Positions 9,915 to 21,205 are shown, counted from the stretch's first letter. The stretch: 64,000 nt of DNA from Diacronema lutheri (GCA_019448385.1 JAGTXO010000021.1:62001-126000); one strand, 5' to 3'. The notes: generated by a model from the sequence alone, not told the origin. Translations and numbers: made by a program.

Positions 9915-11444
9915 TCACGCGCTGGACCCGCCGATGCCCATCGCTCGGCCGCGCCCGCGCTCGCCACCGCCGAGCGCGCTCGCGCGCCCCCGAGCGCCGC
10001 GGCCGCCCCGCGCGCCGTCCCGGCCGCCGCGAGCATACGGCAGCTTTCGCTTCTGCCGTGCGGAGATAGCGTCCTCGCCCTGGTCGACGGCTCGCAGCTC
10101 GGCGGGCACGGCCTGGCCCGCGCACTCGAGCACGCGGATTAGGCTGTGCGCGAGCTTGCCGTCCGCCGCCGCGCTGAAGAGCGTGTGCGCCGCGCCTGGC
10201 GAGCCCGCGCGGCCCGAGCGCCCGATGCGATGGACGTAGTCCTCGATGCCCTGCGCGCCGACGGCGATCGGGAAGTCGTAGTTGACCACCAGCCCCACGC
10301 CGGGTACATCGATCCCACGCGCTGCGACGTCGGTCGCAACGAGGACGCGCACGTCGCCACGCGCGAAGGCGCCGAGCGCCGCCTCGCGCTCCGCTTGTGG
10401 CCGGTCGCCGTGGATTGCGTCGGCGGGGAGCGACGCGGCGCGCAGCGCGTCGCTTAGCTCGCGGCATCGCACCTTGGTGTTCACAAACACGATCGCGCGT
10501 GCCTCGGCCACGCGTGCGCTGGCGGCGCCCGAGCCGCTCCCATTGGCGGCCCGCTCGCGAATGCCGTGTGCGCGCAGCACGGCGCGAAGACGCTCGGCCT
10601 TGTCAGAGTCGCGCGCGACGACCTCGACGGTCTGCACGACCGACGTGACGGCGTGTAGCGCACCATCTGTGCCGCCAGCGCCGCCGCCGCCGCCGTCGTC
10701 GCCGCCGTCGTCGCCGTCGTCATCTGCCTGTCCAATCCGCACGAGCACGGGCGCGGCGCGGAGAAATTCGGCGGCAAGCGCGCGCACGTGGCGCGGCCAC
10801 GTGGCAGTGAAGAGCAGCGTCTGCCGCTTGGCCGGCAGGTGCGCAAAGGCCTCGCGTATCTGCGGTTCAAAGCCCATGTCGAGCATGCGGTCTGCTTCGT
10901 CGAGGACGACGAGCGTCGTGCGGCGCAGGAGCCAGGCGTGGCGGTGGAGGAGGAGGAGCAGGCGGCCGGGCGTGGCGACGAGAATCTCGACGCCATCCGC
11001 TATCCGCTCCACGTCGCGCTGCGCGTCCGTTCCACCGTAGCAGCAGACGCTGCGCAGGTCGATGCGCACACCAAACGCGGCGACGTGCTGCTCGATCTGC
11101 GCGGCAAGCTCGCGCGTGGGCGCGAGGACGAGCGCGTCGCAACACTGCGTCGCAGGCCAATGCCGCCTACGCGCGTGCGCCATCGCGGGCAGTGCGTACG
11201 CGAGCGTCTTGCCCGAGCCCGTCTCGGCGACCGCGATGAGGTCCGAGCCGGACGCGGCAATCGGCCAACCGACGGCCTGCACCGGTGTGGGCGTGGCAAA
11301 CGCGGCCTCGAGCGCGGCGACGAGCCGCGCGTCAAAGTACGCGGCTACGTCGGCGAATGCCCGTGCAAGCCCGACGCTCCTCGCCGCGCCGCTCACGCGG
11401 ATGCGATGCGTCGCGCGGTATGCGCCGTCAGGATCCGCCGCCAT
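9915..11444 (-). CDS. DEAD-box ATP-dependent RNA helicase
   Basis: Single-exon, complete, 509 residues. All superfamily-2 motifs are readable in order: F...ATPTPVQAVGWP (Q motif), AETGSGKT (Walker A), PTRELA, TPGR, DEAD, TATWP (motif III, TAT for SAT), a REC2 start AIVFVNTK, IHGDRPQAERE, VLVATDVAARGIDV, and HRIGRSGRAG. The TWPRHVRALA stretch and overall order fit the DDX5/Dbp2-like branch. An Asp/Gly insert (residues about 245-265) sits between the RecA domains. The tail is RGG-rich (ARGGRDGARGGRGARGRA), usual for RNA binding. Role in RNA remodelling or ribosome biogenesis is by family only. It is flanked by a kinase gene and that gene's inverted partial copy. Confidence 0.93.
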   Translation of the reverse strand: MAADPDGAYRATHRIRVSGAARSVGLARAFADVAAYFDARLVAALEAAFATPTPVQAVGWPIAASGSDLIAVAETGSGKTLAYALPAMAHARRRHWPATQCCDALVLAPTRELAAQIEQHVAAFGVRIDLRSVCCYGGTDAQRDVERIADGVEILVATPGRLLLLLHRHAWLLRRTTLVVLDEADRMLDMGFEPQIREAFAHLPAKRQTLLFTATWPRHVRALAAEFLRAAPVLVRIGQADDDGDDGGDDGGGGGAGGTDGALHAVTSVVQTVEVVARDSDKAERLRAVLRAHGIRERAANGSGSGAASARVAEARAIVFVNTKVRCRELSDALRAASLPADAIHGDRPQAEREAALGAFARGDVRVLVATDVAARGIDVPGVGLVVNYDFPIAVGAQGIEDYVHRIGRSGRAGSPGAAHTLFSAAADGKLAHSLIRVLECAGQAVPAELRAVDQGEDAISARQKRKLPYARGGRDGARGGRGARGRASALGGGERGRGRAMGIGGSSA

Positions 11445-11635
11445 GGCACGGTGCGCAGGCCTCTGCGCGCCTCGAGCGCGTTACGCGGCGCGCCGACGCG
11501 CGGAGCGCAGGCGCGTGTCACGACGGCGCGGATCGCGTTGGGCGGACGTCATACGCCACAAACGCTCGGAGCCCGGCAAAGGCACGGCGCGCCCGCTGAG
11601 CACGCCCACCCACCGCGCGAACCGTGGTCGGCGCT
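11445..11635. other. Spacer upstream of the helicase
   Basis: 191 bp between the helicase start codon and the start of kinase-like sequence at about 11636. It must hold the helicase promoter. CG-rich, no motif I trust. Confidence 0.3.
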
Positions 11636-12983
11636 CGCGCGTGTTCGTGCTCACGCGCGGCACCGTCCGCCTCTCGTGCAGCGGCGGCGTCGCGCCGGGC
11701 AGCACGCCCGACGGCCGCGGCGGCGGTGATGGCGTGCCGCCGGACGGCGGCGCGCTCAGCGGCCTCGGCCCGCAGCGCTCGCGCGACTCGATCTCGATCG
11801 TCGCGACGGGCGCGCGCGCGCCTGAATCGTTGCTGCTCGCTCCCGACTTCTTCGGCGAGGCCGTCCTCCTCCTCGCTGCGCGCGCGCCGCCCGTGCTGCG
11901 CGCTTCGTCGGCGCACGCAGTCGGCGATGCGACCTGCCTCGCGCTCGACTCGCGCACGGTGACGCAGCTGCTCTCGGCAGAGGTTGGGCGCGTGCTACGC
12001 GACCGCGTGCTGCAGCACGTCGTCTCGCGCGTGCCGCTGCTCCAGCCCCTCCTCGCAGACGCGAGCGGCGGTGGCGGCGCGTGTGGAGATGGCGTGGGCG
12101 CTGGTGCGAGCGCGCACTCGGACATCCTCATGGCGAGCCCCAACGCCTCGTATGGCGCGTGCGGTGGCAATGGCTGCGTCGGGTCGTGTGCCATTGCCGG
12201 CAGTGCGGGCAGCGGCGCACCATGCGCCGGCTGTACCGTCGGGTGCGCGCGCTGCGCGAACGGCGAGTGGCCTCCCTCGCCGCGCGCGCCTTCGACGCCT
12301 TTACTGCTGCGCGAGCTGTGCGCCCTCTTCGAGGAGGTGACGGTCCCAGTCGGGCACGTGCTCATCAGGCAGGGCGAGCCGAGCTACGCGTTTTGAGATG
12401 ATCGCGGGCAGATCGCCGTTCTGCGCCAAGGCGCCCCTGCAAGTGTACCGCAACATCCTCGAGGCGAATGTGCCGCCGCTCCCGCCGCCCGCCGCCGCCG
12501 ACGGCGGGCCGCCGTCCGCAGACGAGATGACGGCGCACGCGGCCGCGAGCCGGCTCGTGCGCGCGCTCCTCACGCACCGCCCGTCGCACCGGCTGGGGAA
12601 TCTCGACGGTGGCGCAGCGGACGTGAAGGCGCACGAGTGGTTTGCGGGCCTCGACTGGGCCGCGCTTGAGGCCGGCCAGATCGAGCCGCCGTGGGCGCCC
12701 GCGCTGAGTGGGCTCGATGATACACGCTTCTTCGCCGAGTGCATCGACGAATCGGCCGAGCTGCGCATCGTCGCGTGGCCGGCGGACGGTGGTGGCGATG
12801 GCGGCGCGAAAGGCGGCGGCGGCAGCTTGCCCGCCGAACTGGCCGCTTTCGCGTTCGAGCATTTTGCGCCATTTGGACCGCTCGTCGTGGCACCGTCTGC
12901 GCGTGCCAGTACGTGTCCGCAGCCCATGCGCTGACGGCGGTACGAGGCCGAAATGGCCACGCATGCGCGCGGCTGCGAGCGCA
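11636..12983 (+). pseudogene. Inverted, internally deleted copy of the PKG-like kinase gene
   Basis: 11636-12389 repeats, in opposite chromosomal orientation and with only a handful of differences, the kinase gene's segment from mid-CNB2 to early CNB3 (VFVLTRGTVR ... LIRQGEPS; source about 8290-9040). It then jumps within a few bases to the C-lobe segment EMIAGRSPFCAKAP ... PMR stop (12396-12934; source 5478-6022) and about 50 bp of the source's 3' flank (source about 5438-5477). The intervening ~2.3 kb of the source (rest of CNB3, linker, kinase N-lobe, catalytic loop, DFG) is missing, and the first block ends at a TGA just after the junction. It has no start region, so I treat it as a pseudogene. 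Near-identity implies a recent event. Confidence 0.88.
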
Positions 12984-13231
12984 GCTGGGTGGCGCAACCA
13001 CGGGCTTTGAGGCAGGGGGCACGCGCCTTGACTACGGCGTGTTGCAAATCTCGCTTTAAAGAACAACTCGGGTGATTGACGCCCATAGAATCGAATGGCG
13101 GATTTGCTTATAGTATTTTTAACCTTGGTTCGGGTTGGCACGACAACCTGGCACGAACGGAGCCAGCGAAAGGGTGCACGCAACGTCGGGCCGAGTCAGG
13201 GCGTCGACCCTGTGCACGCCGGCCAGCGGGG

Positions 13232-14293
13232 ATGGCCGGGACGGCAAAGACGCGGCTGGATATGGGGTGCGCCCGCGCGCTACGTCTGGTCGTGCTGAGC
13301 GCCCTCGGCCCGCGCGCGCACGCGGAGCGGCTGTGCAACCTGCAGGACATCCTCGCGGCGATGCCACCGGGCAGCCAGGCGCTCGAGCGATACGCTACGG
13401 CCGTGTACGGCGCCGCACCGAGCACGCGCGCTGCGCTGCTCGATTGGTTTGCGCCCTACCTGCGCGACGAAGTGGAGATCGTGTACAAGGAGCACCTGCC
13501 ACAGAACCTCCTCGATGCATGCCGCTGGATGCGCGAGCCGACAGCCATCGGTGACGTGCACACGTTCGTGGGCGGCTGGCTTACGCCGGGCGCGTTGTGG
13601 GTGCACCGGCTGCCCGGCCGCGTGCCGTGCAACGCGCCGACCGTGCAGCATCCATTGGTCCTGCCTACGGCGATCATCAACAGCACGATGAAGCGCGCCT
13701 TGGCGGATGACGTGCTGGTTCGTGCCGCGCCCGGCTGGTTCAGATCAAAGGCGCTGAACCTCACGTTCCTCGCGCGCTCGCGCACCGCCGAGTCGGGCGC
13801 CGGACCACCAAGCACGGTCTTCGTCGAGGTGGTGCACCGCCAGACAGGCTATTGCCAGGAGGACCAGGTCTTTTGAATGGCGCGCGCGCGCGGCTCAGGC
13901 CTCTGGTACACGCCAGGCGCGCACAAGGGCATCGTCGTGTTCGCGCAAAACAATCACATATTTATCCAGGCGCAGCACAAGACGCTTATCCAGCTCGCGT
14001 TGCGCCGCGCCGGGCTGCCGGCAATCACGCGCGTCAAGTGCGAAAAGTACAGCGCGGCAACTCGCGTCCAGCTCAGAGCACTAGCAGCGGCGCTCGAGGA
14101 AAAGATGGGCAACGCCATATGCAAGAATGTGACGCACATTCGCGAGCGCAAGAACCCAATCGCGCAGCAATTCGTGCGCAGCGGCGAATGCGCGCGCCAC
14201 TTTGCGCGCGGCTGGCCGCCGGTCGAGGGGACTTGTGCTGCCGGCTGCACAATCGACGGCGAGCGCATGCTGCGATGCGCGGCTGGCGGGTGA
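13232..14293 (+). CDS. Secreted Cys-containing protein, unknown function (60-nt intron inferred)
   Basis: The start chosen at 13232 (MAGTAKTRLDMGCARALRLV) gives a signal-like hydrophobic segment ending RAHA; a downstream ATG at 13262 and an upstream one at 13076 are alternatives. The body (CNLQDILAAMPPGSQ, DWFAPYLRDEVEIVYKEHL, TFVGGWLTPGALWVHRLPG) is well structured but matches no family I know. The frame meets TGA at 13874-13876 and then stays open in the same frame to 14293. A GT-AG intron at 13868-13927 (GTCTTTTG...GCACAAG) removes the stop and joins exons in phase 0, giving EDQ|GIVVFAQNN. Selenocysteine recoding or two separate ORFs are less likely. The C-terminal half has paired Cys (RSGECARHF, EGTCAAGC), suggesting disulphides. 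Confidence 0.55.
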
Positions 14294-14542
14294 GCGGGGA
14301 AGCAGCGTCGCAGCCGGCTGCAATGCCATCTGCTGGAGCGCCGCCGGCTGCTGCGCCGCCAACGCCGCCGTCGCCCGTGGGTGCACCTTTGACGTCGTCG
14401 AAATGGGTGGGGGCGTGCGTGCGCTCCTGGGCGCACGCCACACTCGACAGATGCACGACGTTCGTACAGCGCCCGCGCTCGGACGTCATTGTACCGGTCC
14501 ACACGGGATCTGAAATCAGGACTCAACAGCGCATGTCACGAG

Positions 14543-15763
14543 TCACGACTTGAGCGGTTTCTTTGCCTTCTTGATCTGCTGTCGCGACTGTGTCGGCGCG
14601 GCGGTCGACTTGTTGAACGGATCGGCGGCGGCGCTGGCCACCTTGCGCACCATGATCTGTACGACGTCCTCGTCGCACAGGCTGTGCGAAAGCCCGCACC
14701 GCTGCGGCGAGTGCTTGACCGACGCGCCCCAGACAAAGGTGTAGTCATGGTTGTCGACGAGGCTCTTGTGCAGCTGCAAGCACGCCGACTCGACGGTTGT
14801 GCCGTGCCGGCCGGCGGTAAGCACGAGCGGGTCGGTGAGGTCAGGCGGCTGGCCGCGCTTTTTCGTGTACACGCGCACGAGCTGCAGGTACTCCCAGACC
14901 TTGTCGACCAGCCCGTCGTAATTGAGCTTCATGTACGTCGAGAGGACGGTGCAGTGCGGTTGCGAGCAGATGCGCTCAACCTCCTCGATCGAGGTGTGGT
15001 CGATCTTGTTGTACACGTACAGGCACTTGACGTAGTGCCGATTCGCCTCAATCACGTCGCAGAACTCGTCGACCGTCAAATCTTCGCGCACGAGCACGTC
15101 GGCGTTATGCACGCGGTATTCGTGCAACACGTCGCAGATGTCCTTCTCAGTGATGGAGGGCGCCTTGGCGGTGAAGCTGACGGAGATGCCGCCGGTGGCC
15201 TTGCGCTTGTAGGTGACGTTGGGCGGCGTCTTGTTGAGCCGAAGGCCGCACACCTCGAGCTCGTGCTCGAGGAGCCGCCGCTGCTCCTCGGACTTGCCCG
15301 ACGATGCGTCGAGGACCATCAGCACCATGTCGGCCGACTTGGCAACGGCGATGACCTGCCGGCCGCGGCCCTTGCCCTGCGACGCCCCCTCGATGATCCC
15401 GGGCAAGTCGAGCACCTGGACCTTGCACCCGCGGTGCGTGAGCACGCCAGGGATGCATGTGAGGGTCGTAAACTCGTACGACGCGACCTCCGACTTGGTC
15501 GTCGTAAATTCGGAGAGAATGGTGGACTTGCCGACGGAGGGAAAGCCGATGAGCGCGACGCGCGCATCGCCCGACCGGCTCACCTCAAAGCCGTCGCCGC
15601 CGCCGCCGCTCGCGCCGGGCGCGGGCTCGAGCAGCTCGCGCCGCAGCTTGCACAGCTTCGCGCGGAGCGAGCCGAGGTGTGTTGTCGTAGCCTTGTTCTT
15701 CTGCGTGCGGCCAATCTCGAGCTCGATCTCCTTGATCCGCTCGAGGATCGTCCCGCCGCCCAT
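14543..15763 (-). CDS. DRG2: Developmentally regulated GTP-binding protein 2 (DRG2 / Rbg2)
   Basis: Complete, intronless, 406 residues. It starts MGGGTILERIKEIELEIGRT with the DRG helical N-region, then G1 GFPSVGKS, G2 region EFTTLTCIPG, G3 DLPGIIEG, a QGKGRGRQVIAVA segment diagnostic of DRG proteins, G4 NKID, and a TGS domain (VYTKKRGQPPDLTDPLVL ... VWGASVKHSPQRCGL) near residues 290-370. DRG2 is a translation-associated GTPase that works with a DFRP partner (Gir2/RWDD1 in other eukaryotes). The sequence follows DRG2 rather than DRG1 in TRTQKNKAT- and LRLNK-like positions. Divergent from SF3B3 with 187 bp between start codons. Confidence 0.95.
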   Translation of the reverse strand: MGGGTILERIKEIELEIGRTQKNKATTTHLGSLRAKLCKLRRELLEPAPGASGGGGDGFEVSRSGDARVALIGFPSVGKSTILSEFTTTKSEVASYEFTTLTCIPGVLTHRGCKVQVLDLPGIIEGASQGKGRGRQVIAVAKSADMVLMVLDASSGKSEEQRRLLEHELEVCGLRLNKTPPNVTYKRKATGGISVSFTAKAPSITEKDICDVLHEYRVHNADVLVREDLTVDEFCDVIEANRHYVKCLYVYNKIDHTSIEEVERICSQPHCTVLSTYMKLNYDGLVDKVWEYLQLVRVYTKKRGQPPDLTDPLVLTAGRHGTTVESACLQLHKSLVDNHDYTFVWGASVKHSPQRCGLSHSLCDEDVVQIMVRKVASAAADPFNKSTAAPTQSRQQIKKAKKPLKS

Positions 15764-15950
15764 CGCGCCGCGCCCCGCGGCCGGCTGCGCGTCGCGCGCG
15801 GGACGCTTTTTACGTAGCGACTGTAGGGCCGCTCTTTCACTACACGGGAGTCGGCCTTCGAACGCGCCTCGTGTCTCGCGGGCCCTCGGCCCGGGCCGAG
15901 CGTCGCGGCCTGCACGGCGGGCGGGCGGCGCGGTGGGCGCGCGGCGCGGC
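15764..15950. promoter_or_regulatory. Divergent promoter region, DRG2 / SF3B3
   Basis: 187 bp between opposed ATGs. Near the DRG2 side it holds TTTTTACGTAGCGACTG and CTTTCACTACACGGGAG (AGTGAAAG on the minus strand). An AGTGAAA core also lies upstream of PFK and GST. No TATA box. Confidence 0.35.
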
Positions 15951-18900
15951 ATGCACCTGTACGCGCTCACGCTGCAGCGTGCCACCGCCATCACCGCCGC
16001 GATCCACGGCAACTTCTCCGCGCCGAAGGTGCAGGAGATTGTCGTCGCGCGCGGAAAGCTGCTGGAGCTGCTCCGGCCCGACGACGCGGGCAAGCTGCAG
16101 TCGGTGCACGTGCACGAGGTGTTTGGCATCGTGCGCTCGATCCAGCCGTTCCGGCTGCTCGGTGCGCGCCGCGCCGCGCGACGCGAGCCGCGCGCCACGC
16201 CTGGGCCGTAGCGGCCACTGCGCGCGCCGCGCGCGCGCGCCCACCGCGCGAGCTCCGCCGCGCGGCGGCGCGCGGCGGCGCGCGCGGTGCGCAGGGGGCA
16301 ACCGCGACTATATCGTCGTGGGCAGCGACTCGGGCAAGATCACCGTCCTCGAGTTCCGCGCCGACGCCGGCGCCTTCGTGCGTGTGCACTGCGAGACCTT
16401 CGGGAAGTCGGGCTGCCGTCGGATTGTGCCTGGAGAGTTCCTGGCGGTCGACCCGCGCGGGCGCGCGGTGATGATCGGCGCGTGCGAGAAGCAGAAGCTG
16501 GTGTACACGCTGAACCGCGATTCGTCGGCCAACCTGACCATCTCTTCGCCGCTCGAGGCGCACAAGGCGCACACGCTGTGCTTTGCGCTCGTCGGCGTCG
16601 ACGTCGGCTTTGAGAACCCGATCTTCGCCGCGCTCGAGGTCGACTACGACGAGGTTGAGGAGGCGAGCGCGCCCGCCGACGCTGCCGCGGGCCTCGTGTA
16701 CACCAAGCTGCTCACGCACTACGAATTCGACCTCGGCTTGAACACAGTGACGCGAAAGTGGAGCGATCCCGTCGACCCGACTGCCAACCTGCTGGTCGCG
16801 CTGCCCGGCGGCGACGACGGCCCGGGCGGCGTGCTCGTCTGCTCCGAATCGTTCGTCACGTTCCGCGCGCCAGGCCACCCCGAGCGTCGCTGCCTGCTGC
16901 CGCGCAGGCGCGACATGCCCGCCGACCACGGCCTGCTCGTCGTGTCGCACGCGCTGCACCGGCAGAAGGACTTGTTCTTCGTGTTGCTGCACACGGAGCT
17001 CGGCGACGTGCTCAAGGTGAGCGTCGCGCACACGGGCGCGGTGGTCTCCGAGGTCGTCGTGCGCTACTTTGACACGCTGCCCACGTCCGTCGCGCTCGTC
17101 ATCCTCCGCACGGGCTTCCTCTTCGCCGCCTCCGAGGCTGGCAACCACACATTCTATCAGTTCCAGGGTGCGCGCGCGCTTCCGTCGCGCCGCGCGCTCG
17201 TCACGCGCCGCGGCGGCGCGCCGTGGCGGTGCGCGCGGCGGGCGCTCGCCCTCTGTGGCGCGCGCCGTCCGCGCCACACGGCTTTGCGCATGCGCGTGCG
17301 CCGTGCAGCAAACGACGCTCGCGATCCGGCGCGCACGCGCGCGCGCAGGCGTCGGCGACGACGATGAATTGCCGGCGGCATCGTCGACGCAGCTCGAGGG
17401 TGTGGCGTTGGACGGCGAGGTGGAGGCCGTGCTCATCGAGCCACGCGCGCTGCGCAACCTCGTGCTCGTCGATGAGGTGGACAACTTTGCGCCGCTTACG
17501 GAACTGCGCGCGGCGGACGTTACGCGCGAGGGGAGTGTGCAGCTGTGCGCGCTGTGCGGGCGCGGGCCGCGCTCGACGGTGCGCGTGCTCCGGCATGGCC
17601 TCGCTGTTGCCGAGCTGGCCGTCTCCGAGCTGCCGGGCACACCAACGGCCGTGTGGACCGTCCGGACGAGCGCGGCGGCGGAGTACGATTCGTTCATCGT
17701 CGTCAGCTTTGTGAACGCCACGCTCGTCCTCTCCATCGGCGAGACGGTCGAGGAGGTGCGCGCGCCGAGGGCCGCGCGCCGCCGCACACGGGCCGCGCAG
17801 TCGCGCGCCGTGCGCTCACCGCACCGCGCCATGCGCTCGCCGCACCGCGCGCGCCGCGCCGCGCGCGGCGCACATCGCCGTGCGCCGCCCGCCTCACAGG
17901 TGACGGACTCGGGCCTGCTGGGCAGCGTGGCGACGCTCTCGGTGCAGCTGCTCGACGGCGATTCGCTCTGCCAGGTCCACGCGGGCGGGCTTCGGCACGT
18001 GCGCGCCGGCCGGCCCATCTCCGAATGGCGCGCGCCGGCGGGCAAGCCCGTCACGCGGGCGAGCGCCAACGCGCGGCAGGTGCTCGTGGCGCTCAGCGGC
18101 GGCGAGCTGATCTACTTTGAGCTCGACGCGCTCAACAACCTCGTCGTGCACGACAAGAAGGAGCTCGGACAGGACGCGTCGTGCGTCGACCTCGCGGCCG
18201 TGCCCGCCGGCCGGCAGCGCGCGCGCTTTGCTGCGGTGGGCACATGGGACAACTACGTGCGGCTGATCGCACTCGACCCGGATGATTGCATGCAGGTCGT
18301 CGCGATGAAGGTGCGCGCGGCGCGAGGCAAAGCGGCGCGGAGCAGAGGGCAGCGTGCAAGCGTGGCCTGCCCCCGCGCGCGCGGCGCGTCCTCTTTGACC
18401 GGCCACGTCGCGCGTGCGTCCGATGGCGCGCTCGCGCATTTGGCGCGCGCGCGCGCAAACGCGCGCGCGAGCAGGCGCTGCCCGCGCCCGTCGAGTCTGC
18501 CGCTCTGCTCGACTCGGCGCACGCTGGCCTCGGCGCGTCGACGCTCGTGCTCGCGATCGGCCTGTCGAACGGCGTGCTGATGCGAACGTCACTTGACGCG
18601 CAGTCTGGCGAGCTGAACGCGGACACGACGACCATCTTCTGCGGCGCGCGCGCCGTCGGGTTGAGCAGAGTGCAGCTCGGCGGGCGCGCGGCGCTGCTTG
18701 CGCTCTCGTCGCGCCCGTGGGCAGCGTACGCGCACAACGGCCGCCTGTCGCTCGCGCCGCTCTCGTACGACGCGCTCGACGCGGCGTGCTCCTTTCGCTC
18801 CGAGCAATGCGCGGAGGGCATCGTCGCCGTCGCCGGCTCGACGCTGCGCATCTTCTCGCCCGAGCGGCTCGGCGAGGTGTTCCACGCGCGCACGCTGCAG

Positions 18901-19276
18901 GCGCGGTACACGCCGCGCCGCATGGCAGTTCACCCGTCGTCCGGACTGCTCGTCGTCGTCGAGAGCGACCACCACGCGTACGGGGAGGCGCTCAAGGCGC
19001 GTGTGTACGCCGAGGCCGGCGTCAACGCGGCCGCGCTCCTGCCCTCCGACGCGGAGCCGCCGCCCGAGCCGGACGACGCGGACGACGCACGGGTCGAGCC
19101 GCCGCTCGCCGAGGCGGTCGTCGGCGTGCCCCGAGCGCCCGACGGCAGGTGGGCGTCGTGCGTGCGCGTGCTCGACTGCGCGAGCGGCGCGGCGGTGTGC
19201 GTGCTCGAGCTGCCCGACAACGAGGCGGCCTTTTGCGTCGCGGCCGTGCCCTTCAAGGACATGGGTGGCGAGTGCG

Positions 19277-19337
<61 letters not shown>

Positions 19338-20866
19338 TGTTCGGCCCTCGGCGCGTGCGGCATCCGCGCGCGCCCGCTCGCCTCACCACGCGCGCTCGCT
19401 CGCGCGCGCGCGCGCGTGCTGCGTGCCCGGCTGCGCAGGCACGCGATCGTCGTCGGCTCGGTGCGCGACCTTGCACTGCACCCACGCTCGCTCACCGCGG
19501 GCTACCTGCGCGTGTACCGGCTCGTCGGCACGGCCGGCGCGGCGGGCAGCGCGTCGCTTGAGTTGCTGCACGAGACGCCGACGGAGGACGTGCCCTATGC
19601 ACTCGCGCCGTTTCACGGTCGGCTGCTCGCCGGCGTCGGCCGCACGCTCCGCCTGTACGAGCTGGGCAAGAAGCGGCTGCTGCGGCGGTGCGAGGCGCGC
19701 AACCTGCCCGTGCTCGTGCAGTCGGTGCACGTGCTCTCCGCCGAGCGCGTCGTCGTCGGCGACCTCGCCCACTCGTTCCACTGGCTGCGCTACCGGCCGG
19801 ACGAAAATTCCCTCGCAACGTTTGCCGACGGGACGACGCCACGATGGCTGACCGCCGCGTGCGCGCTCGACGTCGGCACGGTCGCTGGCGCCGACAAGTT
19901 TGGCAACGTGCTCGTCTCGCGGTTGGGCGAGGACGCCGAGGCGGAGACGGTCGACGTCGGCTCGGCTGCGGACGGCTACCTGGGCGGCGCGCCGGTCAAG
20001 GCGCGCGCGCGCGCGCGCGCGGTTTCACACGCGCGAGCGCAAAGAGAGTTGGGGGGGGGAATGGAGGGTTGGAGGCTCGTGGCACCAGCACAACCCGCGC
20101 GATCCGGCGGTTCGCCTCCTGGCCGCCGTCGATTCGACGCATGTCACTACACTGTGCAAGAGCAGGCGACGCGCGCGGCCAACCGCCGCGCGCCGCGGGA
20201 CCAGTTGGCACGCGCGGGCGGCTCATCCCGCGCCTGGCGCGGCAGTGTGTCCTCGTCTTCCCGCACAGCCACGGCCGCCGATGCGGCCGCGCGCGCGCGC
20301 GTGGTGGAGGCGAAAGCGCGCGCGCCGCGCGCGCTGCGCCGAGGAGCTGACGCGCGGCGCCGGCGCCGCGCTCGACCAGGCTGAGGAGATCGTGCAGTAC
20401 CACGTGGGCGAGCTGGTCGTCTCGTTGCAGAAGCAGCGCCTCTCCGCCGCGTCGCACGAGTGCGTCCTGTTTGCGACAAACATGGGCGGCATCGGCGCGC
20501 TGCTGCCCGTACGCTCGCGCGACGACATTGACTTTTTGAAGCACCTCGAGATGCACATGCGGCAGGAGGCGCCGCCGCTCTGCGGCAGAGACCATATGTT
20601 CTTCCGCTCCGCCTTCTTTCCCGTCAAGGTGCGCGCGCGCGCGCGCGCGTCACGTCGTGCCGCTGTCTGCCCCCGTCGCGTGCCGTCCCTAACCGGCCGC
20701 GCGGCGTGCTCGCGGCAACGCCGTGCAGGACGTGACGGACGGCGACCTGTGCGAGCAGTTTGCGTCGCTGCCGATGACCGCGCAGCGCTCGATCGCGCAC
20801 GAGCTGGACCGCACGCCGAGCGAAGTGCTCAAAAAGCTGGACGATCTGCGCAACAGCGTCCTCTGA
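15951..20866 (+). CDS. SF3B3: Splicing factor 3B subunit 3 (SF3B3 / SAP130 / Rse1)
   Basis: About 1227 residues, closely following human SF3B3 throughout: MHLYALTLQRATAI, GDYIVVGSDSG-type start of the first propeller, ETFGKSGCRRIVPGEFLAV, EKQKLVYTLNRD, SSPLEAHKAHTL, CGRGPRSTVRVLRHGL, NATLVLSIGETVEEV, GADKFGNVLVSRL, and the CPSF_A end ELDRTPSEVLKKLDDLR. It is the three-propeller scaffold of U2 snRNP SF3b. Exons: 15951-16161, 16295-17167, 17349-17755, 17900-18310, 18475-19271, 19439-20000, 20344-20628, 20729-20866. All join in frame with GT-AG borders, except that intron 6 is best read with a GC donor (AAG|GCGCGC; alternative GT at 19995). Intron 5 starts with a (GCC)n run. Introns mostly open GTGCGC and close GCGCAG. 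Confidence 0.95.
19278..19336 (+). repeat. (GCC)n trinucleotide run at an SF3B3 intron donor
   Basis: About 19 GCC units begin within 8 nt of the GTGCGT donor of SF3B3 intron 5. Unspliced, they would encode polyalanine. Human SF3B3 has no such tract, and the spliced frame (GGE|HAIVVGS) matches the family, so the run is intronic. Confidence 0.85.
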
Positions 20867-21205
20867 GAGACTGATCCGACCCGTGCAGGCTGCGCCGACG
20901 CAGGCGTAGACCATTGGCGTCTGCTGAAACGCGAGGTGGTGAATGCGAGCTCTCTCCCGAGGGCAGGTGCAAACAGTCTGTCAAACGATCGCAAGAGGCC
21001 ACGTGATGGCATGCGCTGATGGCGGCGCCCGCCCTCCCCGTCGCGCCTTCCCGAGCGCGACGGCGGATGAGCGCTCTGGTGCGCCTTCCTCTGGAAGCGC
21101 ACGGTCCTCAAGCCAGGCTTGCACCCGTGCCCCGATCAGCGCGTCCTGCCTGTGCTTGGTCACCTGCCTGTGCTTGGTCGCACCCATGCCCCGATCAGCG
21201 CACCC
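20867..21205. other. Spacer between SF3B3 and the EF-hand gene, with a short duplication
   Basis: 339 bp. It holds two copies of CCTGCCTGTGCTTGGTC (about 21146-21180) and two copies of a GCCCCGATCAGCGC motif (about 21128 and 21188), i.e. a small local duplication just upstream of the next gene. No gene seen. Confidence 0.5.

Noticed and set aside
11636-12393. A functional second cyclic-nucleotide-binding protein
   Set aside because: No start region, begins mid-domain, ends by a stop at the deletion junction, and is near-identical to the neighbouring gene: a recent pseudogene copy.
13874-13876. Selenocysteine codon in the secreted-protein gene
   Set aside because: A frame-preserving 60-nt GT-AG intron explains the TGA more simply, and I could not identify a SECIS element by eye. 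Kept as a checkable alternative in a finding.
15991-18069. 692-codon minus-strand frame across SF3B3
   Set aside because: Antisense shadow of SF3B3 exons, which match the human protein along their full length.
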